Positions 9,045 through 17,581 of a DNA stretch of 64,000 bases are shown here, piece by piece. Under the pieces are notes generated by a model, which had not been told where the DNA came from, searched no databases, and saw only the letters and a list, made by a program, of their open reading frames with translations. Both the position numbers and the translations under genes were made by a program. Source of the DNA: Polaribacter sp. Hel1_33_78 (GTDB taxonomy: Bacteria; Bacteroidota; Bacteroidia; Flavobacteriales; Flavobacteriaceae); NCBI RefSeq assembly GCF_900106075.1, contig NZ_LT629794.1, positions 3,059,501 to 3,123,500 of the forward strand, in the 5' to 3' direction. Numbering within the stretch: the first letter of the stretch is position 1; every line of letters begins with the position of its first letter.

Positions 9045-9425
9045 TTATGTTTTGATTTTCCAAGGTGGATTTATTCTGTTTTCTCCACCATAAAATAAAA
9101 TTAATTGATTACCATCTGTATCTTTTAATCTAGCCTCACGCCATAGCCAAAACTTATCATTTGGTTTTTCGTCAAACTGAATTCCTTTTTCAATTAAATC
9201 AGCTACTTTTTTATCTAGGTCTTCGCATTCAAAATAAACATGAATCCCTTCTCCTTTTTGTAATTCTTCTACTTTATGAATAGAAAAAGTTGAGTTACCG
9301 TCTGGACAACTAAACCTTGCATAATGCGGTAAAGCCTCAACGACAAGTTCTAGCCCTAACTTTTGATAAAAAGGGATAGCTTTGGTTACATCTAATGAAG
9401 GAGCAGTAACTTGATTTAGATTCAT
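9045..9425 (-). CDS. VOC-family (glyoxalase/bleomycin-resistance fold) protein
   Basis: A 126-residue protein with the beta-alpha-beta-beta-beta VOC arrangement. The N-terminal half has AIPFYQKLGLELV and the C-terminal half has LKDTDGNQLILFYGG, the usual final metal-side motif region. Family members are metal-dependent lyases, isomerases, dioxygenases or binding proteins, and the function here is not readable. It lies 11 bases downstream of folB on the same strand and is likely the last gene of the DUF2452-folB-VOC run. It is probably cytoplasmic, with no signal peptide. Confidence 0.8.
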   Translation of the reverse strand: MNLNQVTAPSLDVTKAIPFYQKLGLELVVEALPHYARFSCPDGNSTFSIHKVEELQKGEGIHVYFECEDLDKKVADLIEKGIQFDEKPNDKFWLWREARLKDTDGNQLILFYGGENRINPPWKIKT

Positions 9426-9436
9426 AATACAAAGAC

Positions 9437-9793
9437 TTATCTTTTTTTTGTGAGAATAATAACTACTTCCTCCACATTTCCTCCAATTGGTGGATTTAGT
9501 TTAGCTACAGAAATTTTTGCTCTTCGTATCATTCTCAACTCTTTAAAGGAACGATCTAAAATACGTTGCGCAACTTCTTCTAATAACTTAGAACGAATTG
9601 CCATTTCTTCTTTTACAATATGATTCAAATGCACATAATCTACGGTATCTGAAAGTTCATCTGTTTTTGCAGATTTCTTTAAATCAACTTTTACCTCAAC
9701 ATCTACCCTATAATCAGACCCAATTTTTGATTCTTCTTCTAAACATCCGTGAAATGCATAGAGTTTAATATTATTTACTTGTATAATTCCCAT
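9437..9793 (-). CDS. folB: Dihydroneopterin aldolase
   Basis: A 118-residue protein of normal family length. It begins MGIIQVNNIKLYAFHGCLEEE, the conserved FolB opening with the HG pair, and contains SDTVDYVHL and the late KLNPPIGGNV segment typical of the family. FolB converts 7,8-dihydroneopterin to 6-hydroxymethyl-dihydropterin and glycolaldehyde in folate synthesis, in the cytoplasm. The start abuts the stop of the DUF2452 gene (TAA directly followed by ATG), so the two are co-transcribed. glnS lies about 930 bases away in the divergent direction. Confidence 0.93.
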   Translation of the reverse strand: MGIIQVNNIKLYAFHGCLEEESKIGSDYRVDVEVKVDLKKSAKTDELSDTVDYVHLNHIVKEEMAIRSKLLEEVAQRILDRSFKELRMIRRAKISVAKLNPPIGGNVEEVVIILTKKR

Positions 9794-10225
9794 TTATTCT
9801 TCATTCTTTGAAATCACCTCAACTTTTTCCCACATTTTATCAGAATTTAATCTAAAAGATCCTTTGAACTCAAGGTCCCATTGATTAGGTTCAATAATGG
9901 ATAAAAACAATTCCTCTTTTTTATTATTGTAGAGATGATACGTTTCACCTATAATAGGTTCAAAGCCAAATTTAGCATTATAAAGCATGTCATTATATTG
10001 AAATTTTTCCATCAATAATTCATACTCTTTTTTGACTTCATCAAATTTTCCTTTAAGTATTTTGTTTACGCGCCTTACACCATCTGCTGTCCAAGTAGCC
10101 GTATTCGTAGGTTTGATTACCGGCGAACTTGCGGATGTTCCGTAAGGTTTTAAAGCAGCATCGTATTTTTGTGTTTCTTCATTAAAAACAACCAAATCTG
10201 GTTTTTTTTCACCGTCTTTATTCAT
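9794..10225 (-). CDS. DUF2452-family conserved protein
   Basis: A 143-residue cytoplasmic protein with no signal or membrane segment. The first 45 residues include KPYGTSASSPVIKPTNTATW, followed by a helical VNKILKGKFDEVKKEYELL stretch and a beta-rich C-terminal half with FEPIIGETYHLYNN. I recognise this as DUF2452, sometimes annotated as a GTP-binding-like protein without evidence. Its biochemical role is unknown. It is directly upstream of folB with no gap, a neighbourhood I believe is common in flavobacteria. Confidence 0.75.
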   Translation of the reverse strand: MNKDGEKKPDLVVFNEETQKYDAALKPYGTSASSPVIKPTNTATWTADGVRRVNKILKGKFDEVKKEYELLMEKFQYNDMLYNAKFGFEPIIGETYHLYNNKKEELFLSIIEPNQWDLEFKGSFRLNSDKMWEKVEVISKNEE

Positions 10226-10401
10226 ACTGCCAAATTACGACAAAAAACAAATACTAAATTGGCTTTTTAGAAAATTTTAACGTAGAACAAGGCTCGTGTT
10301 AGTGATTAAAATGACATCCTTTTTTGAAGAATGAAAAAAAGATATAATGGAAAGCACGACTTTAATTCTGAATGCTTTCAGAATAAAGTAACACCCAAAA
10401 A

Positions 10402-10617
10402 TTAACTCGTAAAAAAGTCGAAAACATTGCTAATTGCGCTCGTTTTGGTTTTGTAAAATTCCGTATACGTGCATCTTTCGCAAGTTACACTAGTATATTT
10501 CTGATTTTGAATATCAAAAATTTTTGAGAGTGTTCCTCCAGTTGCTCGTAATTCCCCAATTTTATATGTTTTACTCTCGCATTTTGGGCATGTATAGTTC
10601 CTTATTTGATCGCTCAT
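10402..10617 (-). CDS. Small zinc-ribbon protein (DUF2082-like)
   Basis: A 71-residue protein with two CxxC knuckles (CPKC at about 10-13 and CERC at about 46-49) forming a zinc ribbon. Between them is ATGGTLSKIFDIQNQKYTSV, a motif I associate with the nucleic-acid-binding zinc-ribbon family DUF2082. It ends SNVFDFFTS. It is transcribed alone, divergent from glnS with a 110-bp shared upstream region. The molecular function is not established. Confidence 0.75.
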   Translation of the reverse strand: MSDQIRNYTCPKCESKTYKIGELRATGGTLSKIFDIQNQKYTSVTCERCTYTEFYKTKTSAISNVFDFFTS

Positions 10618-10674
10618 AATTTATTGTATTTACTTATTAGATGATCAATTTACGAATTTGTTACAAAGACTCAA

Positions 10675-10702
10675 TTGCTATAAAGTATTTTATGTAATTT
10701 TG
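10675..10702 (+). promoter_or_regulatory. Promoter of glnS
   Basis: TTG (10675-10677), 17 bases, then TAATTTTG (10695-10702), 26 bases before the glnS start codon. It fits the Bacteroidetes TTG/TAnnTTTG consensus. Confidence 0.55.
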
Positions 10703-10727
10703 TAACCTAATTTTTTCCTATAAATTT

Positions 10728-12413
10728 ATGTCTGAAGAGAAAAAATCGCTCAATTTTTTAGAGCAAATTATTGAAGAAGATTTAACAAGTGGAATGTTAA
10801 AAGAAAATTTACGTTTTCGTTTCCCCCCAGAACCTAATGGATACTTGCATATTGGTCACACGAAGGCAATTGGAATTAGTTTTGGTTTGGGTGAAAAATA
10901 CAGTGCACCTGTAAACTTGCGTTTTGATGATACAAACCCAGCAAAAGAAGAACAAGAATATGTAGATGCAATTAAGAAAGATATTTCTTGGTTGGGATAT
11001 TCTTGGGCAAATGAATGTTATTCCTCAGATTATTTTCAACAGTTGTACGATTGGGCAATTTTATTGATTAAAGACGGAAAAGCTTTTGTAGATTCTCAAT
11101 CTTCAGAAGAAATGAGAGTGCAGAAAGGCACGCCAACTTCTGTTGGAACAAATAGTCCTTTTAGAAATAGGTCTGTGGAAGAAAACTTGGAACTATTTCA
11201 AGGAATGAAAGACGGAAAATTTAAGGAAGGCGAACATACTTTGCGGGCAAAGATTGATATGGAAAGCCCGAATATGTTGATGCGGGATCCGATGATGTAC
11301 AGAATTATGTTTAAATCTCACCACAGAACTGGCAGTGATTGGTGCATTTACCCAATGTATGATTGGACGCATGGCGAAAGCGATTATATTGAACAAATTT
11401 CACATTCTTTGTGTTCTTTAGAATTTAAGCCTCATAGAGAGTTGTACAATTGGTTCAGAGATAATGTCTATAACTTTAGCAAATCTGAATATCCTAATCC
11501 ACCAAAACAACGTGAATTTTCTCGTTTGAATTTGAGTTACACAATTATGAGTAAACGTAAATTGTTAACTTTAGTTGAAAATGGAAATGTTACCGGTTGG
11601 GATGATCCTAGAATGCCAACAATATCTGGCTTAAGAAGACGTGGTTACACGCCAAATTCAATAAAAAGTTTTATAGAAACTGTTGGAGTCTCTAAACGTG
11701 AAAATGTAATTGATGTGGCGCTTTTAGAATTTAAGATTCGTGAAGACTTAAATAAGACTGCCAAAAGGGTGATGGCCGTTTTAGATCCTGTAAAAGTAAT
11801 TATTGATAACTATCCTGAAGGTAAAGAGGAAATGTTAGATGCTAATTATAATGATTACGAAGAAGGTTTTGGAAGTAGAGAAGTTCCTTTTTCTAGAGAA
11901 ATTTATATAGAACGTGAAGATTTCAGAGAAGAAGCAAATAAAAAATTCTTTCGATTAAAATTAGGTAAAGAAGTTCGTTTAAAAAACGCCTACTTTATTA
12001 CAGCTACCAGTTGCGAAAAAGATGAAAATGGAGAAATTACAGTGATACACTGTACGTATGATCCGTTAACAAAATCTGGAATGGATACTGAAGAAAGCAA
12101 ACGTAAAGTAAAAGGTACTTTACACTGGGTTTCTGTAAAACATGCTGTAAAAGCTGAAGTGAGAGCATATGATAGATTATTTTTAGATGAAGCGCCAGAC
12201 TCTCATAAAGACAAGGACTATATGGAGTTTGTAAATCCGAATTCTTTAGAAGTAATTACTGCTTTTATAGAACCAAGTTTACAAACTGCTACAATTGGAG
12301 AACGTTTTCAGTTTCAACGTTTAGGTTATTTTAATGTAGATGATGATTCTACTGCAGAAAACCTAGTATTTAACAAAATTGTTGGCTTACGAGATTCTTG
12401 GGGAGGAAAATAA
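10728..12413 (+). CDS. glnS: Glutamine--tRNA ligase
   Basis: A 561-residue class I aminoacyl-tRNA synthetase. The HIGH signature is at 41-44 (YLHIGHTKA) and the KMSKS equivalent is MSKRK at 274-278. The GlnRS-specific RFPPEPNGYL sits before HIGH. The C-terminal anticodon-binding beta-barrels contain the FQRLGYFNVD end. It charges tRNA-Gln with glutamine in the cytoplasm. Length matches E. coli GlnRS. It is monocistronic as far as can be seen, with a promoter upstream and a 157-bp gap downstream. Confidence 0.97.
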   Translation: MSEEKKSLNFLEQIIEEDLTSGMLKENLRFRFPPEPNGYLHIGHTKAIGISFGLGEKYSAPVNLRFDDTNPAKEEQEYVDAIKKDISWLGYSWANECYSSDYFQQLYDWAILLIKDGKAFVDSQSSEEMRVQKGTPTSVGTNSPFRNRSVEENLELFQGMKDGKFKEGEHTLRAKIDMESPNMLMRDPMMYRIMFKSHHRTGSDWCIYPMYDWTHGESDYIEQISHSLCSLEFKPHRELYNWFRDNVYNFSKSEYPNPPKQREFSRLNLSYTIMSKRKLLTLVENGNVTGWDDPRMPTISGLRRRGYTPNSIKSFIETVGVSKRENVIDVALLEFKIREDLNKTAKRVMAVLDPVKVIIDNYPEGKEEMLDANYNDYEEGFGSREVPFSREIYIEREDFREEANKKFFRLKLGKEVRLKNAYFITATSCEKDENGEITVIHCTYDPLTKSGMDTEESKRKVKGTLHWVSVKHAVKAEVRAYDRLFLDEAPDSHKDKDYMEFVNPNSLEVITAFIEPSLQTATIGERFQFQRLGYFNVDDDSTAENLVFNKIVGLRDSWGGK

Positions 12414-12570
12414 GATTTAATTGACAGTTAAAATTGGCAACTTTTAGCCTTACAATATTTTAAGTTTTAAGAACGTTAAAAAACCATCAAATTGAGCTTT
12501 CGTGAAGTCAAAATATTTTCGAAAGCAATTGATAAATGAATTGATAAAAAACTATTTAAAATTAGAAATT

Positions 12571-12873
12571 ATGAAAAAATTAATCGTTTTAAGTTTATTG
12601 ATTTTAGCTTCTTGTTCAAACAAAAAAGAAATAAAACAGGTAGCAGAGATTTCTTGTGGACAATGTCAGTTTGACCTAGATAGTAAAAACGGATGTGATT
12701 TAGCAATCAGAATAGATAACAAAGCATACTTTGTGGAAGGTTTTGAAATTGATGATTTCGGTGACGCTCACGATGAAAAAACTGGCTTTTGTGAAGTTAT
12801 TAGAAGAGGAGAAATAACTGGACAAATAGAGAATAACAAATTTGTTGCATCATCTTTAAAGTTAATCGATTGA
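12571..12873 (+). CDS. Small lipoprotein, DUF6370-like
   Basis: The ATG at 12571 gives a clean lipoprotein signal (MKKLIVLSLLILASC), so I prefer it to the longer reading from 12502. The mature protein is about 85 residues with EISCGQCQFDL, NGCDLAIRIDNKAYFVEG and HDEKTGFCEVIRRGE. The four cysteines and AIRIDxKAYFVxG pattern match DUF6370 as I remember it. The cysteines suggest metal or redox chemistry in the periplasm; this is inference. A hairpin lies just upstream (12490-12530). Confidence 0.7.
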   Translation: MKKLIVLSLLILASCSNKKEIKQVAEISCGQCQFDLDSKNGCDLAIRIDNKAYFVEGFEIDDFGDAHDEKTGFCEVIRRGEITGQIENNKFVASSLKLID

Positions 12874-12893
12874 TATAATTAATCAACTGATTT

Positions 12894-15518
12894 TTATCTT
12901 ACAAATCTATACGTTGCCTTTATTAAAAAGGTATCTTGCAATTTATTATTTGTAATTTGATCTCGTAAACTTCTTGTTAAAGAATTTCTGGGATCATCAA
13001 AAGTTACCCCACCTCTTGCCCAAACAAAAAACAATTCAGAACCAGGTATATATTCCCATCTAGCCACTAAGTTTGTGCGAAATTGCACAAAAGAAAAATC
13101 AGGTTTATTAAAAGTATAATCTGTATTTCCGTCTAAGCTTTCATCAATATTATAGACATCGTTCATGAATGAAATTTGAGTTTGGCTATACATAGAAATT
13201 CTATCTTCTAGACGCGCAGCAGTGGATTGATTTACAAAATTAAAATTAGAATATCTTCCTCTGGAAATATAAGGTTGACCATAAAACTGAATAGACATAT
13301 TTGGGTTAATACTATAATTTAAACGTAAAGTTGTTGATAAACTTTGATTATCAATTTCGCCCAAAATATATCTTTTTTGATTCCCAAAATCTGTTGTTGT
13401 TATATACTGAGTTTTATCAATAATTTTTTCAAACTCCGTGTTTAAGGAAATGCTTAAAGCATCAAAAGGTTGATAGTCTAATTTAAAAATATATTTTTTT
13501 AAATCATTTACAGTTTCTTCTGTTTTGCGATCTATATAACCCGCAGTAAAACTCATCTTTTTACTTTTATCTGATCCAAAGAAAAAATACAGAAAATTCT
13601 TATCAGCATAACGCCAGCGGGGACCACCTCTTAAATATGCATTTTCATAACTCAAAGGTTTATGTCCAAGACCTAATTCAGTTGACCAATTATTAATCCA
13701 GTTAACATTTACTTCCGCTTTATATTGCATATTATTTTGATTTCCTTGAAAATCAAATGTTGCATATTGTTCTAATTGAAAGTTAATATCTCTGTATGTT
13801 TTTGTAGGAATTTGCCATAAATATTGAATTTCTGAAAATTGAATTATTTCATCTGTTTGGCGCAAAAAACCAACATCATTTAATTCTAATTCTGGAGAAC
13901 GCCAAACAACACCCATATTATATCGCCAATTTCCACCACCTTGTTTTCCTACTTCAATTCTACCTCCCGAGCCCGTTAAAGAAGTTCGAGTAGGATCTAA
14001 TTCTACATGAGTAGCATCTACTCTCTGAAACAATCTAGCCATAGAAAGCTGGGTCTTTTCTATCGCTTCTTCACTTCCTAAAACATGACTCATTATTGCA
14101 TTTCCTTCAATGTAGTAGCCTCTATTTCGCCATGTATGCCTAAAATCAATACCTCCAGAATAAGCCGCTTTATGCAATTCTGAAAAATTACCATCTAAAT
14201 TTCTGTTTGTTGCTGTAAAAATTCCTCCAATAAAAGAGTTTCTTTCATTAAAATCCTTCTGAGCTCTCGCTACAAAAAAATTCGTTAAAGGCTCTACAAT
14301 CTCCTCTCTTTTAGTCCCATTTACTCCTCTAATCTCTGCATATTCATTTGCAGTAACACTCTCTAGAACACCTATAGACCATCCATTTTGGGTTTTTCCT
14401 GAAAATTTTGCAGCGCCTAAAATCGCCGAATTAATTGGTTCTTTAGCATATTCTCCAATTGCTAAATTGGAGTTTCTGTGCGGATTTCGACCAATTCTTC
14501 TGCTGTAAAAAAGATTGTCTTGCCCGTTTGCGAACTCAAAATCAAAGATGTTTTTATTCTCTACAAAAAAAGGTCTTTGTTCATTAAAAAAAATCTGAAA
14601 GCCATCTAAAGCAATAGCTCCAGGGTCTGCTTCTACTTGGCCAAAGTCTGGATTGATAGTTAAATCTAAAGTCAAATCGTTTGTAATTCCAATTTTAGCG
14701 TCTAAACCGCCATTTATTTTGAAATCGCTTCCGTCTCTATAAGGGTTTCCTATTTCTGCAGGGTAAGAATCATATTGTACAACTGTAAAAGGCTGAATTT
14801 CCAATTGCTTTTGAGGAACTAAATCAATTAAACCATGTAACTCACCTGCTTCACTAATAAAACCTGCCTGATCATTTGGAATTCTTTGCCATAGAGACCT
14901 TTCGTTTTTCCTAAAAATAGTTCGATTTACATTGAACCCCCAAATCTGCTCTTTCATTTTCCCAAAGCGCAATTGACTAAAAGGAATTTTCATTTCTGCA
15001 GTCCACCCTCTCTCATCGACTTTTGCATCTGTATACCAAATTGGGTTCCAACTATCGTCCCAATTACTTCCGTTACCCGTAGCTATTTCCTCACCTTTTA
15101 CCCCTGCAGCAGTGGTGGTAAATACAAAAGCAGTTCTTTTATCATGATAACTATCGATAATAACATTTACCCTATCTCCTGCAAAACCATCTCTTCTCGA
15201 TAATCGTTGTTGAATTAATTCTGGATTGTCATCAAAAGCTCGAATAGCAATGTATAAATACTTTGCATCATGCATAACTTTAAATTGAGTTTGATGTGTT
15301 GGTTCAGTTCCTTCATCTGGAGTTTTTTCTATAAAATCTGAAGACCACTCCACAATATCCCAAGCTTCTTCGGAAATACCTCCATCAATAATTGGTGTTT
15401 TTACCAATTTTTTAGTAGTGTAAATTCTCTTCTGAATTTTATTCAACCTAATTTCTTGTGCAGTTGCATTAACCCCACAAAAAATAATAAATACTAGTAT
15501 TGAAGTAAAAAATTTCAT
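12894..15518 (-). CDS. DUF5916 outer-membrane protein with CBM9-like N-terminal domain
   Basis: An 874-residue exported protein (signal peptide ending NATAQ at about 20). Residues about 37-230 form a carbohydrate-binding-module-9-like beta-sandwich (PIIDGGISEEAW, YLYIAIRAFDDNPE, IPFSQLRFG). The remainder is a long aromatic-rich, strand-alternating region ending in Phe-Val-Arg, consistent with an outer-membrane beta-barrel (DUF5916). Family members sit in the outer membrane of Bacteroidetes and their function is not established; the CBM9-like domain suggests ligand or surface-glycan binding. It is convergent with the small lipoprotein gene at 12571. Confidence 0.85.
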   Translation of the reverse strand: MKFFTSILVFIIFCGVNATAQEIRLNKIQKRIYTTKKLVKTPIIDGGISEEAWDIVEWSSDFIEKTPDEGTEPTHQTQFKVMHDAKYLYIAIRAFDDNPELIQQRLSRRDGFAGDRVNVIIDSYHDKRTAFVFTTTAAGVKGEEIATGNGSNWDDSWNPIWYTDAKVDERGWTAEMKIPFSQLRFGKMKEQIWGFNVNRTIFRKNERSLWQRIPNDQAGFISEAGELHGLIDLVPQKQLEIQPFTVVQYDSYPAEIGNPYRDGSDFKINGGLDAKIGITNDLTLDLTINPDFGQVEADPGAIALDGFQIFFNEQRPFFVENKNIFDFEFANGQDNLFYSRRIGRNPHRNSNLAIGEYAKEPINSAILGAAKFSGKTQNGWSIGVLESVTANEYAEIRGVNGTKREEIVEPLTNFFVARAQKDFNERNSFIGGIFTATNRNLDGNFSELHKAAYSGGIDFRHTWRNRGYYIEGNAIMSHVLGSEEAIEKTQLSMARLFQRVDATHVELDPTRTSLTGSGGRIEVGKQGGGNWRYNMGVVWRSPELELNDVGFLRQTDEIIQFSEIQYLWQIPTKTYRDINFQLEQYATFDFQGNQNNMQYKAEVNVNWINNWSTELGLGHKPLSYENAYLRGGPRWRYADKNFLYFFFGSDKSKKMSFTAGYIDRKTEETVNDLKKYIFKLDYQPFDALSISLNTEFEKIIDKTQYITTTDFGNQKRYILGEIDNQSLSTTLRLNYSINPNMSIQFYGQPYISRGRYSNFNFVNQSTAARLEDRISMYSQTQISFMNDVYNIDESLDGNTDYTFNKPDFSFVQFRTNLVARWEYIPGSELFFVWARGGVTFDDPRNSLTRSLRDQITNNKLQDTFLIKATYRFVR

Positions 15519-15646
15519 TGATTTTTAACTGATTTTATCATTGAGAATAACCTATTTATTTGCGCATCAAAAATAGCTTTCTATTTTCTTAAGAATATGT
15601 TAATTATTCCTAATAAAAACGTTCAATAAAAAAACTAAACACCTAT

Positions 15647-15677
15647 TTGCCAAACAAATAAATAGTACTATATTTGC
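15647..15677 (+). promoter_or_regulatory. Promoter of rplM-rpsI
   Basis: TTTG (15647-15650), 19 bases, then TATATTTG (15670-15677), about 56 bases before the rplM ATG. It is a near-perfect Bacteroidetes housekeeping promoter. Confidence 0.8.
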
Positions 15678-15733
15678 ACTCCTTTTTTAAGGAAAATGAA
15701 ATTATTAATTAAACAAAAACTAATAGTGTAATT

Positions 15734-16189
15734 ATGAACACATTAAGTTACAAAACAGTATCAGCAAACAGCGCTACCGTAAACAAGGAGTGGGTTTTAG
15801 TTGATGCGGACGGGCAAACGTTGGGTCGTCTAGCTTCTAAAGTAGCAAAGCTAATTAGAGGTAAATATAAACCAAACTTTACTCCTCACGTAGATTGTGG
15901 AGACAACGTGGTTATTATCAACGCAGAAAAAATTGTTTTAACTGGTAACAAATGGAGAGACAAATCTTACATTCGTCACACAGGGTATCCAGGAGGACAA
16001 AGATCGTTAACTGCAACAGAAATGTTCGAGAAAGATCCTACAAGATTGATCGAGAAAGCAGTTAAAGGAATGTTACCAAAAAACATTTTGGGAGCAGCAC
16101 TATACAGAAACTTATATGTATATGCAGGAACTGAGCACAAACACGCGGGTCAAGCACCTAAAGCTATTAATCTTAACGATCTTAAATAA
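15734..16189 (+). CDS. rplM: 50S ribosomal protein L13 (uL13)
   Basis: A 151-residue protein of family length. Recognised by WVLVDADGQTLGRLASKVA, IRGKYKPNFTPHVDCGD and GMLPKN. It is an early-assembly 50S protein binding 23S rRNA. The stop overlaps the rpsI start by one base (TAATG), the universal rplM-rpsI pairing. A promoter lies at 15647-15677. No Shine-Dalgarno sequence precedes the ATG; the upstream bases are A/T-rich, as in other Bacteroidetes genes. Confidence 0.98.
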   Translation: MNTLSYKTVSANSATVNKEWVLVDADGQTLGRLASKVAKLIRGKYKPNFTPHVDCGDNVVIINAEKIVLTGNKWRDKSYIRHTGYPGGQRSLTATEMFEKDPTRLIEKAVKGMLPKNILGAALYRNLYVYAGTEHKHAGQAPKAINLNDLK

Positions 16190-16575
16190 TGGATACAGTT
16201 CACAAAATAGGTAGAAGAAAAACGGCTGTTGCTCGTATTTATCTTACAGACGGTAAAGGGAACATTACTGTAAATAAAAAAGACTATAAGGATTACTTTA
16301 CAACAGGTACTCTGCAGTATAAAGTACAACAACCTTTAATGTTAACAGAAAACTTAGAATCTTATGATATCAAAGTTAATGTTTACGGTGGTGGAGTTAC
16401 AGGACAAGCAGAAGCAATTCGTTTAGCAATTACACGAGCATTAGTTTCTATTGATGCAGATCACAGAATTATTTTGAAACCAGAAGGTTTATTAACACGT
16501 GATCCAAGAATGGTTGAACGTAAGAAATTCGGTCAGAAAAAAGCACGTAAAAAATTCCAATTCTCGAAACGTTAA
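16189..16575 (+). CDS. rpsI: 30S ribosomal protein S9 (uS9)
   Basis: A 128-residue protein beginning HKIGRRKTAVARIYL and ending KKFQFSKR, the conserved basic tail that reaches the P-site tRNA in the 30S subunit. GGGVTGQAEAIRLAITRAL is the central S9 motif. It overlaps rplM by one base, so it is translationally coupled, and is followed by a 170-bp leader for rpsB. Confidence 0.98.
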   Translation: MDTVHKIGRRKTAVARIYLTDGKGNITVNKKDYKDYFTTGTLQYKVQQPLMLTENLESYDIKVNVYGGGVTGQAEAIRLAITRALVSIDADHRIILKPEGLLTRDPRMVERKKFGQKKARKKFQFSKR

Positions 16576-16631
16576 TAGTTTTTACGATCACCTTAAGCTT
16601 CGTCGAAAGGTGGGTAAATTATTATATCGAG

Positions 16632-16712
16632 AACTGTTATTATTACATACAATTAATATTAAACAGTTTAGTATCTAAATATATAAGACTCCTAAAAGAC
16701 TACTTATATATT
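16632..16712 (+). promoter_or_regulatory. Structured leader before rpsB-tsf (candidate autoregulatory element)
   Basis: Two inverted repeats lie in the rpsI-rpsB gap: AACTGTT (16632-16638) with AACAGTT (16662-16668), and a perfect 10-bp pair AATATATAAG (16678-16687) with CTTATATATT (16703-16712) around a 15-base loop. The second ends 33 bases before the rpsB ATG. The rpsB leader is an S2-responsive element in enterobacteria; an analogous role here is inference. Confidence 0.4.
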
Positions 16713-16745
16713 GATTTCAAAACAGAAAGTAAACACATTTAAAAA

Positions 16746-17555
16746 ATGGCAAACGTAAACATACAAGAATTATTAGATAATGGTGTGCATTTTGGACACC
16801 TTACTAGAAAGTGGAATCCAAACATGGCTCCTTATATTTATACAGAAAGAAATGGTGTACACATCATTGATTTGTATAAAACTGCGGCTAAAATAGAAGA
16901 AACTTCAGAAGCTTTAAAAAAGATTGCAAACTCTGGACGTAAAATTTTATTTGTTGCTACTAAAAAACAAGCAAAAGATATTGTTGCAGAAAAAGCAAAA
17001 GCAGTAAACATGCCTTACATCACAGAAAGATGGCCAGGTGGTATGTTAACGAACTTTGTAACTATTAGAAAAGCTGTTAAAAAAATGGCTCATATTGATA
17101 GAATGAAGCAAGATGGTTCTTTTGATGCTTTATCTAAAAGAGAGAAATTACAAATTAATCGTCAGAGAGAAAAGTTAGAAAAGAATTTAGGTTCAATTTC
17201 TGACATGACTCGTTTACCTGGTGCATTATTTATAGTTGACATCAAGAAAGAGCACATTGCTGTGGCAGAAGCTCAAAAATTAAACATTCCAATTTTTGCA
17301 ATGGTAGATACAAACTCTGATCCAAGATTAGTTGATTTTGTAATTCCTGCAAATGATGATGCTTCTAAGTCTATAGACAAAGTATTATCTTTTGTTACCG
17401 ATGCAGTTGCAGAAGGTTTATCAGATAGAAAAGCAGACAAAGAAAAAGTAAAAGTAGCGAAAGAAGTTGCAGCTCCTAAAGCGGAAAAAGCATCTCCTAA
17501 AGTTGAAGAATCAAAAGCTGAAGTTACTGAAACTCCTGCTAAAGAAACAAAATAA
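16746..17555 (+). CDS. rpsB: 30S ribosomal protein S2 (uS2) with Lys/Ala/Glu-rich tail
   Basis: A 269-residue protein. It opens with LLDNGVHFGHLTRKWNPNM and contains ERWPGGMLTNF and FAMVDTNSDP, all S2 signatures. The core ends at about 225; the last about 45 residues are a low-complexity K/A/E/P tail not present in E. coli S2 (241 residues). S2 joins the 30S subunit late and contacts S1 in proteobacteria. It is followed by tsf after 26 bases, the classic rpsB-tsf operon, and preceded by a structured leader. Confidence 0.97.
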   Translation: MANVNIQELLDNGVHFGHLTRKWNPNMAPYIYTERNGVHIIDLYKTAAKIEETSEALKKIANSGRKILFVATKKQAKDIVAEKAKAVNMPYITERWPGGMLTNFVTIRKAVKKMAHIDRMKQDGSFDALSKREKLQINRQREKLEKNLGSISDMTRLPGALFIVDIKKEHIAVAEAQKLNIPIFAMVDTNSDPRLVDFVIPANDDASKSIDKVLSFVTDAVAEGLSDRKADKEKVKVAKEVAAPKAEKASPKVEESKAEVTETPAKETK

Positions 17556-17581
17556 TTATAACTTTTAAAATATAAAATAAC

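Noticed and set aside
10367..10386. Hairpin ATTCTGA/TCAGAAT between DUF2452 and the zinc-ribbon gene
   Set aside because: No T run on either strand; too weak to call a terminator or regulator.
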